64,000 bases of DNA from Streptomyces canus 299MFChir4.1 (GCF_000383615.1 NZ_KB911594.1:124001-188000), one strand, 5' to 3'; numbered from the stretch's first letter, positions 8,510-17,565 are shown. Numbers and translations are program-made. Notes: generated by a model not told the origin, from the sequence alone.

Positions 8510-11089
8510 CTACTCGGTCGCGATCGCGTTCAGGACGTTCATCCGGCCCGCCCGGAACGCCGGGACGAGGGCGGCGAACAGGCCCACGAAGGCCGAGCCG
8601 ATGAAGACCGCGATGATCGTCGGCCAGGGGATCTCCAGGACCTTCAGGCCCTCCAGGGCGAGGAGCTTCTGGGCGGTCGCGCCCCAGCCCATGCCCAGAC
8701 CCAGCCCCAGCAGTGCGCCGAAGAGCGCGATCACCACCGACTCCATGCGGATCATCCGCCGCAGCTGGCGCCGCGAGAGGCCGATGGCCCGCATGAGGCC
8801 GATCTCCCGGGTCCGCTCGACCACCGAGAGCGCCAGGGTGTTCACGACACCCAGGATCGCGACGATGATCGCCAGGGCCAGCAGGCCGTAGATCATGTTC
8901 AGCAGCTGGCCGATCTGGTCCTTGAACGCCTCCTTGTAGTCGGTCTGGTCGCGCACGGTGTACTGCGGGTAGTCGTGCAGCGCCGACTTCAGGGACTTGT
9001 ACGCGGCGTCCTGCTGCCCGTCCTTGGCGTTGGCGAAGACCAGCTGGTCCAGCGGCATCTTGTCGGCCGGCACGTACTTGGCGAGGGTGGCGATCGAGAT
9101 GTACTTGGAGCCCGCGTCGATGACGACGTCGCTGCTGGTGATCGCCCGGACCGTCAGCTCGGCGGTCGCGCCGTCCTTGAAGGCGACCTTGATCTTCGAG
9201 CCCAGGTGGACGCCGTGCGCCTTGGCGAACTTCTCGTGCACGGACATCGAGTCGGGCTTGTAGGCGTCGGCGAGCTTGCCCGCCACCGTCTTGGTCCGCA
9301 GGTCGGTCGCGAACGTCGGGTCGGCCGCCGTGATGTCGGTGTCCTTGAGCGTCTTGCCGTCGGGGGTCGTGTAGTCGGCCTCCGCGATCTTGTACTCGGT
9401 GACGTGTGCCAGGCCCGGCGTGTCCTTCATGGCCTTCACCGCGGCCGGGGTGACCAGCTGCCCGCTGTCGGACCGGACGATGAAGTCGGTGCCGACCGTC
9501 TTGTCGAGCTCGTCGGTGGCCGAGGCGACCATGGACGAGCCGACGACCGCCAGACAGGCGACCAGCGCGAGGCCGATCATCAGGGCGGCGCCCGTGGCAC
9601 CGGTACGGCGCGGGTTGCGCAGGGCGTTGCGCTCGGCCAGGCGGCCGATCGGACCGAACATCCTGAGGACGAGCGCGCCCAGGACGCGCACCACCCCGCC
9701 GGCGAGCAGCGGTCCGATGACGACGAAGCCGATCAAGGAGAGCACCACGCCGATGCCGAGCCACAGGGAGCCCTCGCTCGCCTTGTCGGCGGACGCGGCC
9801 ACGTACAGGCTCAAACCGCCCGCGCCGGTCAGCACCGTGCCCAGCAGGGCCCGTACGCGGCCCGCCTTGGCGTCGGCCGGGGCGCCCGCGTCGCGCAGGG
9901 CGGCCATCGGGGAGACCTTGCCGGCGCGGCGGGCCGGCAGCCAGGCGGCGAGGACGGTGACGACCACCCCGAGGAGCAGACCGACCACGGGGGTCGTCCA
10001 GGCGATGGTCAGGTCGCTGGTCGACAGGTGGATGCCCAGGGAGCCCATGAGCTTCATCAGCCCGACCGCGAGCCCGACGCCCGCGCCGACCCCCAGCACC
10101 GACCCGAACACGCCCAGGAGCAGCGCCTCGACCAGCACGGACCGGTTGACCTGCCCGCGGGAGGAGCCGACGGCCCGCATCAGCCCGATCTCCCTCGTCC
10201 GCTGCGCGACCAGCATCGAGAAGGTGTTGATGATCAGGAAGATGCCGACGAGGAAGGCGATCCCGGCGAAGCCGAGCATCGCGTACTTCATGACGTTCAT
10301 GAAGCCCTCGACGTCCTTCTGGTTGGCGTCGGCGGTCTCCTTGGCCGTCTGCACCTTGTAGCCGCCGCCGATCTCGGCCGCGACGTTCTTCTTCAGCTGG
10401 GCGTCGGTGACCCCGGAGGCGGCCGTGACGTTGACGTTCGTGAACACGCCCGTTTTGCCGACCAGCGTCTCCTGGGCCGTCTTCGTGTCCAGGTAGAAGA
10501 TCGCGGCACCGGGGTTGGTGACCTGGAAGGCGGCGATGCCGGAGATCTTCGCGGTGTGCGTGCCGATCGCGCTGATCACGCCGATCTCGTCACCGAGCTT
10601 CAGGTGGTGCTTGTCGACGGTGTCCTGGTCGACCATGACCTGGCCGGAGTTCTTCGGCACCGCACCGGAGGTCACCTTCATGGTGCGGGCGTCGTTGCCG
10701 TTCCAGCTGCCGACGATGGTCGGGCCGCCGCCGGACGGCGAGAGGCTGTCCTTGTCGGCGTCCACGACGGTCACCGAGGTCGAGAAGACGGTCCCCTCGG
10801 CCGTCTTCACGCCCTGTGCCTTGCGCACCTCGCCGACCACGGCGGCCGGCATGACCGGCGGCCTGCCGTTGTCGGAGGTCGTCTCGCCGCTGTCGGAGGC
10901 GCCCTTGGCGCTCACCGTCACGTCCGAGGAGGTGGCCGCGAAGAGCTTGTCGAAGGTGGTGGACATGGTGTCCGTGAACACCAGCGTCCCGCAGACGAAG
11001 GCGACCGACAGCAGGACGGCGACGGCCGACAGGGCCATGCGTCCCTTGTGCGCGAAGAAGTTGCGCATGGAGGTCTTCATGACGGTCAT
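8510..11089 (-). CDS. MacB/FtsX-like ABC transporter permease
   Basis: 859 residues from ATG 11089, overlapping the ATPase gene by 4 bp (ATGA), so the two are translationally coupled. An N-terminal membrane segment (MALSAVAVLLSVAFVCGTLVF) anchors a large MacB-type periplasm-side domain to about residue 255. Three membrane helices of an FtsX domain follow (about 265-395, containing EIGLMRAVGSSRGQV). Then there is a second membrane segment pair, a second extracytoplasmic domain and a final FtsX domain (EIGLMRAIGLSRRQL...). This double-FtsX layout is typical of actinobacterial exporters for lipids, peptides or antibiotics. The substrate cannot be inferred from the sequence. Confidence 0.9.
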   Translation of the reverse strand: MTVMKTSMRNFFAHKGRMALSAVAVLLSVAFVCGTLVFTDTMSTTFDKLFAATSSDVTVSAKGASDSGETTSDNGRPPVMPAAVVGEVRKAQGVKTAEGTVFSTSVTVVDADKDSLSPSGGGPTIVGSWNGNDARTMKVTSGAVPKNSGQVMVDQDTVDKHHLKLGDEIGVISAIGTHTAKISGIAAFQVTNPGAAIFYLDTKTAQETLVGKTGVFTNVNVTAASGVTDAQLKKNVAAEIGGGYKVQTAKETADANQKDVEGFMNVMKYAMLGFAGIAFLVGIFLIINTFSMLVAQRTREIGLMRAVGSSRGQVNRSVLVEALLLGVFGSVLGVGAGVGLAVGLMKLMGSLGIHLSTSDLTIAWTTPVVGLLLGVVVTVLAAWLPARRAGKVSPMAALRDAGAPADAKAGRVRALLGTVLTGAGGLSLYVAASADKASEGSLWLGIGVVLSLIGFVVIGPLLAGGVVRVLGALVLRMFGPIGRLAERNALRNPRRTGATGAALMIGLALVACLAVVGSSMVASATDELDKTVGTDFIVRSDSGQLVTPAAVKAMKDTPGLAHVTEYKIAEADYTTPDGKTLKDTDITAADPTFATDLRTKTVAGKLADAYKPDSMSVHEKFAKAHGVHLGSKIKVAFKDGATAELTVRAITSSDVVIDAGSKYISIATLAKYVPADKMPLDQLVFANAKDGQQDAAYKSLKSALHDYPQYTVRDQTDYKEAFKDQIGQLLNMIYGLLALAIIVAILGVVNTLALSVVERTREIGLMRAIGLSRRQLRRMIRMESVVIALFGALLGLGLGMGWGATAQKLLALEGLKVLEIPWPTIIAVFIGSAFVGLFAALVPAFRAGRMNVLNAIATE

Positions 11090-11874
11090 GACGTGCGCCC
11101 CCGGGCGTCGAAGTCCTTCATGCGGTCCAGGACGGCCTCCGCGGTCGGCTTGTGCATCTCGTCGACGATCCGGCCGTCGGCGAGGTACAGCACGCGGTCC
11201 GCGTAGGAGGCGGCCACCGGGTCGTGCGTGACCATGACGATGGTCTGCCCGAGCTCGTCGACGGAGCGGCGCAGGAAGCCCAGTACCTCGGCGCCCGCGC
11301 GCGAGTCGAGGTTTCCGGTCGGCTCGTCACCGAAGATGATCTCGGGCCGCGCGGCCAGGGCGCGGGCCACGGCGACCCGCTGCTGCTGTCCGCCGGAGAG
11401 CTGGGTCGGCCGGTGCCTGAGCCGGTCGGAAAGTCCCACGGTGTCCACCACGCGCCCGAGCCACTGCTTGTCGGGCTTGCGTCCGGCGATGTCCATGGGC
11501 AGCGTGATGTTCTCGAGCGCGTTGAGCGTCGGAAGCAGGTTGAAGGCCTGGAAGATGAACCCGATCCGGTCCCGGCGCAGCCGCGTGAGCTTCTTGTCCT
11601 TCAGGCCGGTGATCTCGGTGTCGTCCAGGTAGATCTGGCCGCTCGTCACGGTGTCCAGCCCGGCGAGGCAGTGCATGAGGGTGGACTTGCCGGATCCCGA
11701 GGGGCCCATGATCGCGGTGAACTGTCCGCGAGCGATGTCCACGTCCACATGGTCGAGGGCGACGACCCGGGTCTCCCCGGACCCGTACGCCTTGACGACC
11801 TGCCGTGCCCGCGCGGCAACGGCCGTACGCCCGCCAGTGCCCCCGTGCCTGGTGATGGTTACAGCCGATGTCAC
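11086..11874 (-). CDS. ABC transporter ATP-binding protein (MacB/LolD type)
   Basis: 262 residues from GTG 11874, with AGGAG 7 nt upstream; this start is preferred because the upstream frame is rich in low-quality sequence. The core has Walker A (GPSGSGKST), the Q-loop (FIFQAFNLLPTL), the signature LSGGQQQRVAVARAL, Walker B (IIFGDEPTGNLD) and the H-loop (MVTHD). The signature motif and the NLLPTL Q-loop are typical of MacB/LolD exporter ATPases. It powers the adjacent FtsX-like permease. The upstream region shared with the divergent MFS gene carries palindromes that may be operators. Confidence 0.93.
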   Translation of the reverse strand: MTSAVTITRHGGTGGRTAVAARARQVVKAYGSGETRVVALDHVDVDIARGQFTAIMGPSGSGKSTLMHCLAGLDTVTSGQIYLDDTEITGLKDKKLTRLRRDRIGFIFQAFNLLPTLNALENITLPMDIAGRKPDKQWLGRVVDTVGLSDRLRHRPTQLSGGQQQRVAVARALAARPEIIFGDEPTGNLDSRAGAEVLGFLRRSVDELGQTIVMVTHDPVAASYADRVLYLADGRIVDEMHKPTAEAVLDRMKDFDARGRTS

Positions 11875-12299
11875 GGTATGTCTCCTATATCGGTCAGTCA
11901 GTGAGCCGCCGGGACCGCCCGGCGTTCGGTAGGTGGTGGTGCGTGTGCTGGGTACGGCGTTCAGTCTGGTGCCGCGGGACGGCCCGGCGCGCTGGTGCTC
12001 AGCACCCTCTTCTACGGGGGAAAACCCCACCCCCGGCGATCCGGTCGACCCTCCCCCCACCGCTCCCCAGCGGCGTAAAGCCAGGTTAAGGAAGGCCCCT
12101 GGCCCTTCTCCTCCTCCGGCGGTACGAACCCTCCCCCAGCCGTAGTGCGGAGGTACCCCTAGGGGCAGTCCACCGCTGGGTGGAGGCGATCTAGGGGTCG
12201 GCTCCACCCTCCTGCCCACCGAGACCGCACCCTGCCGCCACGTGAGGGGCAAGTGGGAGAGTGGTCGCCGGCAGATAGATGCAGGGGGAAGGAATCGGC
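11875..12299. promoter_or_regulatory. Divergent control region between the ABC operon and the MFS gene
   Basis: Some 425 bp with no gene. At 12156-12165 is the palindrome CCCCTAGGGG, and a few bases on at 12168-12183 a second inverted repeat, TCCACC-N4-GGTGGA, with a third half-site (CTAGGGGT) near 12192. The close spacing of three symmetrical elements looks like a regulator landing site. No regulator gene adjoins, so the factor is unknown. Confidence 0.5.
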
Positions 12300-13808
12300 G
12301 TGGACGACACGAGGCCGTCGGTACGGGAGTCCGCGCAGCACGTGTCCACGAACCGGCGCGGGGCGGTCGTGGCGGCCCTGATGCTCGCGATGGCGCTCGC
12401 GGCCCTGGACGCCACCATCGTCTCCACGGCGGTCCCGCAGATCGTCGGCGACCTGGGCGGCTTCTCGGTCTTCTCCTGGCTGTTCTCCGGCTATCTGCTG
12501 GCCGTGACGGTGACCCTGCCGGTGTACGGCAAGCTGTCCGACACCTTCGGGCGCAAACCCGTGCTGATCGCGGGCTCGGCGGTGTTCCTGCTCGGCTCGC
12601 TGCTGTGCGCGGTGGCGTGGAACATGGGGGCGCTGATCGCGTTCCGGATCGTCCAGGGGCTCGGCGGCGGGGCCCTGCAAGGCACGGTCCAGACGCTCGC
12701 AGCCGACCTGTACCCGCTGAAGGAGCGCCCCAAGATCCAGGCCAAGCTGTCCACGGTGTGGGCGGTGGCGGCGGTCGCGGGCCCGGGGATCGGCGGGGTG
12801 CTCGCGGCGTACGCGGACTGGCGGTGGATCTTCCTGGTCAACCTGCCGATCGGCGCGGTGGCGCTGTGGCTGATCGCCCGTCATCTGCACGAGCCGCAGC
12901 GCTCCGTCCGCGAGACGACGGCCACGCGTACGCGTGTCGACTGGGCGGGCGCGCTCGCGGTGTTCGCGTGCGGGGGCGTGCTGCTGACCGCACTCGTGCA
13001 GGCCGGGGTGGCCTGGCCGTGGCTGTCGTGGCCGTCACTGGGCCTGTTCGGCACGGGATTCGCCCTGGTGGCCGCCGTGGTCCTGATCGAACGCCGGGCG
13101 GCCGAGCCGATCATCCCCGGCTGGGTCTGGCGCCGCCGCACTATCGCCGCGGTGAACCTGGCCCTCGGCGCCCTGGGATTCCTCATGGTCGCCCCTGCGG
13201 TCTTCCTGCCGACGTACGCCCAGTCGGTGCTCGGCCTCGCCCCGGTCGCCGCCGGTTTCGTGCTGTCCGTATGGACGTTGAGCTGGCCGGTGTCGGCGGC
13301 GCTGAGCCAGCACGTGTACCGGCGCATCGGCTTCCGCAACACGGCGATGCTGGGCATCGGAGCGGCGGCCCTGATCCTGTTCGCCTTCCCCTTCCTCCCG
13401 TATCCGGGCGCGGCCTGGCAGCCCACCCTGCTGATGCTGCTCCTGGGCGGCGCGCTGGGCCTGTTCCAGCTCCCCCTGATCGTCGGGGTCCAGTCGACGG
13501 TCGGCTGGGCGGAACGCGGCACGACGACGGCCTCCGTCCTGTTCTGCCGCCAGACCGGTCAGACGATCGGCGCGGCGGTCTTCGGCGCGGTCGCGAACGG
13601 GGTGCTGGCGAGCCGCCTGGGCGGCGCGAGCGATCTGGACTCCGTCACGCGCGCGTTGGACGCCGGCACGGCCCCGGAGACGACCCGCGCGGCCATCGCG
13701 GACGCGGTGCACGCGGTGTACATGGGCGCGGGCTGCGCGGCGGCCCTGGCGTTCGCGGTGCTGCTGGTGCTGGCGCCGCGGCGCTTCCCGGTCCTCGTGG
13801 AGCAGTGA
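12300..13808 (+). CDS. MFS drug efflux transporter (DHA2, 14-helix type)
   Basis: 502 residues from GTG 12300, chosen because AAGGA lies 8 nt upstream; an in-frame ATG at 12279 lacks such a site. The sequence has about 14 hydrophobic segments. Motif A between helices 2 and 3 (GKLSDTFGRKPVL), motif C in helix 5 (AVAGPGIGGVLAAY) and DATIVSTAVPQIVGDLG in helix 1 (D-x-T-I-V-x-x-A-L-P) are all those of the EmrB/QacA drug:proton antiporters. It should export a toxic compound or secondary metabolite. It is divergent from the ABC operon and no TetR-type regulator is next to it. Confidence 0.88.
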   Translation: MDDTRPSVRESAQHVSTNRRGAVVAALMLAMALAALDATIVSTAVPQIVGDLGGFSVFSWLFSGYLLAVTVTLPVYGKLSDTFGRKPVLIAGSAVFLLGSLLCAVAWNMGALIAFRIVQGLGGGALQGTVQTLAADLYPLKERPKIQAKLSTVWAVAAVAGPGIGGVLAAYADWRWIFLVNLPIGAVALWLIARHLHEPQRSVRETTATRTRVDWAGALAVFACGGVLLTALVQAGVAWPWLSWPSLGLFGTGFALVAAVVLIERRAAEPIIPGWVWRRRTIAAVNLALGALGFLMVAPAVFLPTYAQSVLGLAPVAAGFVLSVWTLSWPVSAALSQHVYRRIGFRNTAMLGIGAAALILFAFPFLPYPGAAWQPTLLMLLLGGALGLFQLPLIVGVQSTVGWAERGTTTASVLFCRQTGQTIGAAVFGAVANGVLASRLGGASDLDSVTRALDAGTAPETTRAAIADAVHAVYMGAGCAAALAFAVLLVLAPRRFPVLVEQ

Positions 13809-14051
13809 CCGGACCGGCCGCCCGGACACCCCGCGTAAGGACCCGGACACACTCCGGTGAGCCCAAAAGTCTGAGTTAACCGGAGGTAACACCGCAGGTC
13901 AGCGAAGTAAGCGCATACCGACCGATCAGTTTGTCGAAAGGGCTGTACAACGACGAACCGCCGAGTAACGTGCGGGGCTCCGCTCTTTCTCCACCCCCCA
14001 GAACTCCCTGCGGTCCGCCGCGCCGGGCCCGAGCCACGCAAGGAGCACGGG

Positions 14052-14459
14052 ATGTCCTACGACCCGTCACAGCCGTATCCCACCTATCCCTGGCAGCCCC
14101 CCGCCCCACCGCCCGAACCGGCCCCGCACCCCTCGCGCCACCGCTCCCCGCTCGGCCACCACAGCGACCTGCGGATCCTGCGCAGCGCCTACCGCTGGCA
14201 GCGGCGCACCGCCACGCTCACCGCGCTCGGCTACTTCACGTTCTTCCTCGTGCTGTCCGCGTGCGCGCCCTCCTTCATGGCGAGCAGCGTCACCGACGGA
14301 CTGCCCACCGGACTGATCCTGGCCCTGCTCCAACTCCCCGTCACCTGGCTGGCGATCGCCGTGTACGAGCACACCGCGCGCCGCTACGTCGACCCGCTCG
14401 CGGACCGCATCCGCAAGCAGTCCGAGGTGGACGCCAGGCGAGAGGCGGCGGCCCGATGA
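14052..14459 (+). CDS. DUF485 membrane protein (YjcH-like)
   Basis: 135 residues from ATG 14052, preceded by AAGGAG (14040-14045). The N-terminal 40 residues are proline-rich and cytoplasmic, followed by a conserved DUF485 core: DLRILRSAYRWQRRTATLTALGYFTFFLVLSACAP, a second helix GLPTGLILALLQLPVTWLAIAVYEHTARRYVDPLAD and a charged C-terminus. Family members are encoded directly beside acetate-type solute symporters and are thought to assist them. Here it overlaps the symporter start by 4 bp (ATGA), giving translational coupling. Confidence 0.88.
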   Translation: MSYDPSQPYPTYPWQPPAPPPEPAPHPSRHRSPLGHHSDLRILRSAYRWQRRTATLTALGYFTFFLVLSACAPSFMASSVTDGLPTGLILALLQLPVTWLAIAVYEHTARRYVDPLADRIRKQSEVDARREAAAR

Positions 14460-16063
14460 CCGGCTTCAGCGACTCCGCGCAGGCGATGAGCCTGGTGGCG
14501 TTCTCCGCCGTCGCCACCATCACCCTCCTGCTGTGCGTGATGACCGGCCCGGACGGCGACGACCTCGACGAGTTCTACACCGGCTACAGCTCCCTGTCCG
14601 CCATGCGCAACGGCCTCGCCATCGCGGGCGACTACATCTCCGCCGCGACCGTGCTCGGCACGGGCGGCGTGATCGCCCTGTGCGGCTACGACGGCGTCGT
14701 CCTCGCGCTCAGCACGGCCCTGTCGCTGATGCTGCTGATGTTCCTGCTGGCCGAACCCCTGCGCAACGCGGGCCGGTTCACCATGGGCGACGCCCTCGCC
14801 CGCCGGATGCCGGGACGATCCGTACGCGTCGCCGCGTGCCTGGTCACCCTCGCCGCACTGCTCCCGCTGATGCTGGTGCAGCTCGCCGGCGCCGGCCAAC
14901 TGCTGGCGTTCATCCTGGGGTTCTCCGGCGACTCGCTGAAGACGGGGTTCATCATCGGCCTGGGTATCCTGATGATCAGCTACGCGGCCATCGGCGGCAT
15001 GAAGGGCACCGCCCTCATCCAGATCCTGAAGATCGTCATGCTCCTCGGATCGGGTGCCGTGGTCGCCGTACTGGTCATGAACCGGTTCGACTGGAATCCC
15101 GCGACCCTGTTCGACACGGCGGCCCGGCAGAGCGGCGTGGGGCCCGACTTCCTTCAGTCCGGGCTGGAGTTCGCCGGCGGGCCGTATCCCCGCATCGACA
15201 TGATCACCTCGCAGCTCGCGGTCGTCATCGGCGGAGCGTGTCTGCCGCACGTCACGATGCGCATGTACACCGCCTCCAGCGCCCGTCAGGTACGGCGTTC
15301 GATGTCCTGGGCGGTGTCGGCGGTGGCCGTGTTCGTCCTGGTCATCACGGTTGTCGGGGTCGGGGCGACGGCGATGATCGGGCGTACGGTGATCGCGGAG
15401 GCCGATCCGCAGGGCAACACGGCGTATCTGCTGGGCTCCCGGGCGGTGTTCGGGCCCGACGTGTCGACCGGTGAGACGTTTCTCTTCACCACGGTCACCA
15501 CCGCGCTCTTCCTCACCCTGCTCGCCTCCGTCGCCGGCATGATCCTCGCCTGCGCCAACTCCCTGGCCCACGACGTGTTCGCGGCCCGGGCCCCGTCGAT
15601 GCCGCCGCAGCGCGAGATCCTGCTGGCCAGGGTGTCCGCGCTGGCGGTCGGCCTCCCCACGATCTTCCTCGCGACGCTGATCCAGCACCACAGCCTTCAG
15701 CCGCTGGTGATCCTGTCCTTCTGCGTCGGCGCGTCCGCGTTGGCCCCCGCGCTCGTGTACACCCTCTTCTGGCGGCGCTACACCCGGACGGGCCTGCTCT
15801 GCACGCTGATCGGCGGCACGCTGACGGTGCTCTTGCTGATGCCGGGCACGAATCTCGTGTCGGGCTCACCCGTGTCCGCCTTCCCCGAAGCCGACTTCAA
15901 CTGGCTGCCGTTCACGACGACCGGGCTGGTGTCCATTCCGGCGGGGTTCTTGTTCGGGTGGCTGGGGACGGTGATTTCCGGGCGGCACAAGGCGGAGGAA
16001 CAGCGGAAGCAGTACGACGCGGTCGAGGGGTGGATTCTGGCGGGGGCTGTGCGGAGGGGGTGA
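14456..16063 (+). CDS. Sodium:solute symporter, cation/acetate (ActP-like) family
   Basis: 535 residues from ATG 14456, coupled to the DUF485 gene. About 13 membrane helices are visible, with the SSS-family signature GDYISAATVLGTGGVIALCGYDG in the second helix region and the conserved GMKGTALIQILKIV loop, as in ActP and MctC. The charged C-terminal tail (GRHKAEEQRKQYDAVEGWI) is cytoplasmic. Acetate, propionate or pyruvate are the most likely substrates, taken up with Na+ or H+. Its partner DUF485 protein supports that reading. The gene is followed by tandem GC-rich repeats. Confidence 0.87.
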   Translation: MTGFSDSAQAMSLVAFSAVATITLLLCVMTGPDGDDLDEFYTGYSSLSAMRNGLAIAGDYISAATVLGTGGVIALCGYDGVVLALSTALSLMLLMFLLAEPLRNAGRFTMGDALARRMPGRSVRVAACLVTLAALLPLMLVQLAGAGQLLAFILGFSGDSLKTGFIIGLGILMISYAAIGGMKGTALIQILKIVMLLGSGAVVAVLVMNRFDWNPATLFDTAARQSGVGPDFLQSGLEFAGGPYPRIDMITSQLAVVIGGACLPHVTMRMYTASSARQVRRSMSWAVSAVAVFVLVITVVGVGATAMIGRTVIAEADPQGNTAYLLGSRAVFGPDVSTGETFLFTTVTTALFLTLLASVAGMILACANSLAHDVFAARAPSMPPQREILLARVSALAVGLPTIFLATLIQHHSLQPLVILSFCVGASALAPALVYTLFWRRYTRTGLLCTLIGGTLTVLLLMPGTNLVSGSPVSAFPEADFNWLPFTTTGLVSIPAGFLFGWLGTVISGRHKAEEQRKQYDAVEGWILAGAVRRG

Positions 16064-16073
16064 ACGGGGGGCC

Positions 16074-16200
16074 TGTCGGGTGCGGGTCGGTGGGAGTGGG
16101 GGTGAGCCGGGGTCGTGTGTCGGGTGCGGGTCGGTGGGGGTGGAGGTGGGGTGTGCCGGGGTCGTCTGTCGGGTGCGGGTCGGTGGGGGCTGGTCGCGCA
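16074..16200. repeat. Tandem repeat of about 44-49 bp, three copies
   Basis: The block TGTCGGGTGCGGGTCGGTGG begins at 16074, 16118 and 16167, with G-rich variable filler between. It lies between the symporter stop and the convergent coiled-coil gene. The third copy leads straight into a dispersed repeat element. Confidence 0.75.
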
Positions 16201-16215
16201 GTTCCCCGCGCCCCT
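16188..16215. repeat. Dispersed intergenic repeat (CTGGTCGCGCAGTTCCCCG type), copy 1
   Basis: The core CTGGTCGCGCAGTTCCCCG followed by CGCCCCT is the same as two more copies at 45722 and 45821 and one inverted copy near 46079. All are in non-coding gaps. I recognise this core as a very common intergenic sequence of Streptomyces chromosomes; its role is unknown. Confidence 0.8.
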
Positions 16216-16336
16216 GGGTGGGTGCGGGTGGGCGGCATCAGATCTGCGCCGCTGCTCCGGCTGCCTGCCCCGGCGCCCCGACCGTCCTGGCCTGGTCGAT
16301 CCGGCTGTCCCGCCCGTCCCGGCCTGCTCGACCCAG

Positions 16337-16476
16337 CCGTCCTGACCGTCCCGGCCCACTCGACCCGGCCGTCCCGACGACCCGACCCAGCCGTCCCGAC
16401 CGTCCCGACCCGCTCGACCCAGCCGTCCCGACCGTCCCGACCCACTCGACCCAGCCGTCCCGGCGACCCGGCCTGG
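16337..16476. repeat. Minisatellite of 32-bp units, CCGTCCCGACCGTCCCGACC...
   Basis: Three full 32-bp units (16337, 16391, 16423) and two shortened 22-bp units (16369, 16455) follow one another in the intergenic gap after the coiled-coil gene stop. Units differ by single bases. The pattern is that of a replication-slippage minisatellite. Confidence 0.8.
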
Positions 16477-16488
16477 TTGGCCCGGCTG

Positions 16489-17376
16489 TCACTCCGTCGC
16501 CGCTGTCCCCGTGAGTTCCGTCAGGCTGCTGCGTACGTGGTCCATCTGGGCCTGCACCCCGTCCCGGTGCTCCGCGTGCTTCCGCAGCACCCCCTCCGTC
16601 TCCTCGGCGATCCGCTCCTCCTCGCCCCGCGCCCGCGCAAGGATCTCCGCCGCACGCACGCGTGCGTCCTCCTCGCACTGCTCCACCGACGCCTCCGCCT
16701 CGGCGAACCCCCGCTTCGCCTCCGCCAGGGCCGCCTGCGCCCGCGCCACCCGCTCGGCGACCCGCGCGTCCGCCTCGGCCGCCCGCTTCTCGTCGGCCCG
16801 CTCCACCTCGGCCCACCGCTCCGCGTGCTCCCTGGCCTGCTCGGCGAGCATCGCGATGGTGCGCTGCCGTACGTCACGCAGCGCGGCCAGCTCCTCCCCT
16901 CGCCCCGCTTTCACCTCACGCCGGGCGGTGACACGGATCTCGTCGGCCTCGGCGCGCGCCACGAGCAGCCGCTGACGGGCGCTCTCGTCTGCCGCGGCGC
17001 GCACGGCGTCGGCGTGCGCCTGAGCGGCATCCCGTACGCCGTCGGCGTGCGCCCGCGCCTCATCCATGAGGCGCTGCGCATCCTGCCGCGCCCTCTCCCG
17101 GACGGCCTCGGCCTCCTCCTGGCCCAGCTCGAACAGCCGTCGCGCGCCCTCACCGAGGGTCTCGTACGCCTGCGGGGCCAGCGTGGACACGACCTCCCGC
17201 AGCTCTTCCGCCTCGGCCTCCATCTCCCTGGCGAGGACGGTGAGCCGGGCGGCCCGTTCCCAGGCCGCGTCACGGTCCCGGGACAGGGCGGCGGCGTACG
17301 CGTCGACCTGTTCGGGGCGGTAGCCGCGCCCCCGTACGGCCACGAACCCCGGGGGCGACACCGGTGCGCTGCTCAT
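16489..17376 (-). CDS. DivIVA-like coiled-coil protein (annotated 'cellulose-binding' family)
   Basis: 295 residues from ATG 17376. The first 35 residues (SPPGFVAVRGRGYRPEQVDAYAAALSRDRD) resemble a DivIVA N-terminal motif (F-x-x-x-x-R-G-Y-x-x-x-Q-V-D). The remainder is an almost unbroken Ala/Glu/Arg-rich coiled coil without membrane segments, for example QDAQRLMDEARAHADGVRDA with repeating heptads. Homologues are called cellulose-binding protein in Streptomyces for historical reasons; there is no signal peptide. A cytoskeletal or polar-growth role like FilP, Scy or DivIVA is a reasonable inference. An 8-bp inverted repeat lies 35 nt upstream, and its 3' gap holds a minisatellite. Confidence 0.8.
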   Translation of the reverse strand: MSSAPVSPPGFVAVRGRGYRPEQVDAYAAALSRDRDAAWERAARLTVLAREMEAEAEELREVVSTLAPQAYETLGEGARRLFELGQEEAEAVRERARQDAQRLMDEARAHADGVRDAAQAHADAVRAAADESARQRLLVARAEADEIRVTARREVKAGRGEELAALRDVRQRTIAMLAEQAREHAERWAEVERADEKRAAEADARVAERVARAQAALAEAKRGFAEAEASVEQCEEDARVRAAEILARARGEEERIAEETEGVLRKHAEHRDGVQAQMDHVRSSLTELTGTAATE

Positions 17377-17410
17377 CCTGGAATTCCTCTCCGCCGACAA
17401 CACAAACGGA

Positions 17411-17430
17411 CGCGAAATGATGATTTCGCG
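17411..17430. promoter_or_regulatory. Inverted repeat upstream of the coiled-coil gene
   Basis: CGCGAAAT and ATTTCGCG are perfect 8-bp arms 4 bp apart, in an unusually AT-rich upstream stretch (17395-17465). The position 35 nt before the start codon is typical for an operator. A second inverted repeat, CGTGAC-N5-GTCACG, lies at 17492-17508. Confidence 0.5.
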
Positions 17431-17527
17431 CACATCTTGATGTATCGGACGGAAATGTTCATAACGCGACACTCCGCACACCAGTCACGGTCGTGACGGA
17501 TCGTCACGTGATCGAAGGCGCGCAAAA

Positions 17528-17565
17528 AGGGCCGGACCCTGGTCACACGACCGGGGTCCGGCCCT
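17528..17565 (-). terminator. Rho-independent terminator of the SUKH-4 operon
   Basis: Perfect 12-bp arms (AGGGCCGGACCC and complement). Read on the minus strand, the stem is followed by TTTTT, giving a classic terminator after the gene that ends at 17606. Confidence 0.9.

Noticed and set aside
4824..8891. Very long open frame on the plus strand opposite mfd
   Set aside because: It is antisense to the whole of mfd. Its sequence is low in hydrophobic pattern, rich in Arg/Gly/Asp/His/Val, and arises from the GC3 bias of the real gene.
8244..9764. N-terminal extension of the mfd frame as a fused protein
   Set aside because: The upstream part is a shifted frame of the permease gene, and Mfd has a normal start at MSLHGLL.
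16337..16476. CRISPR array
   Set aside because: Units are adjacent 32-bp copies without unique spacers, so this is a minisatellite.
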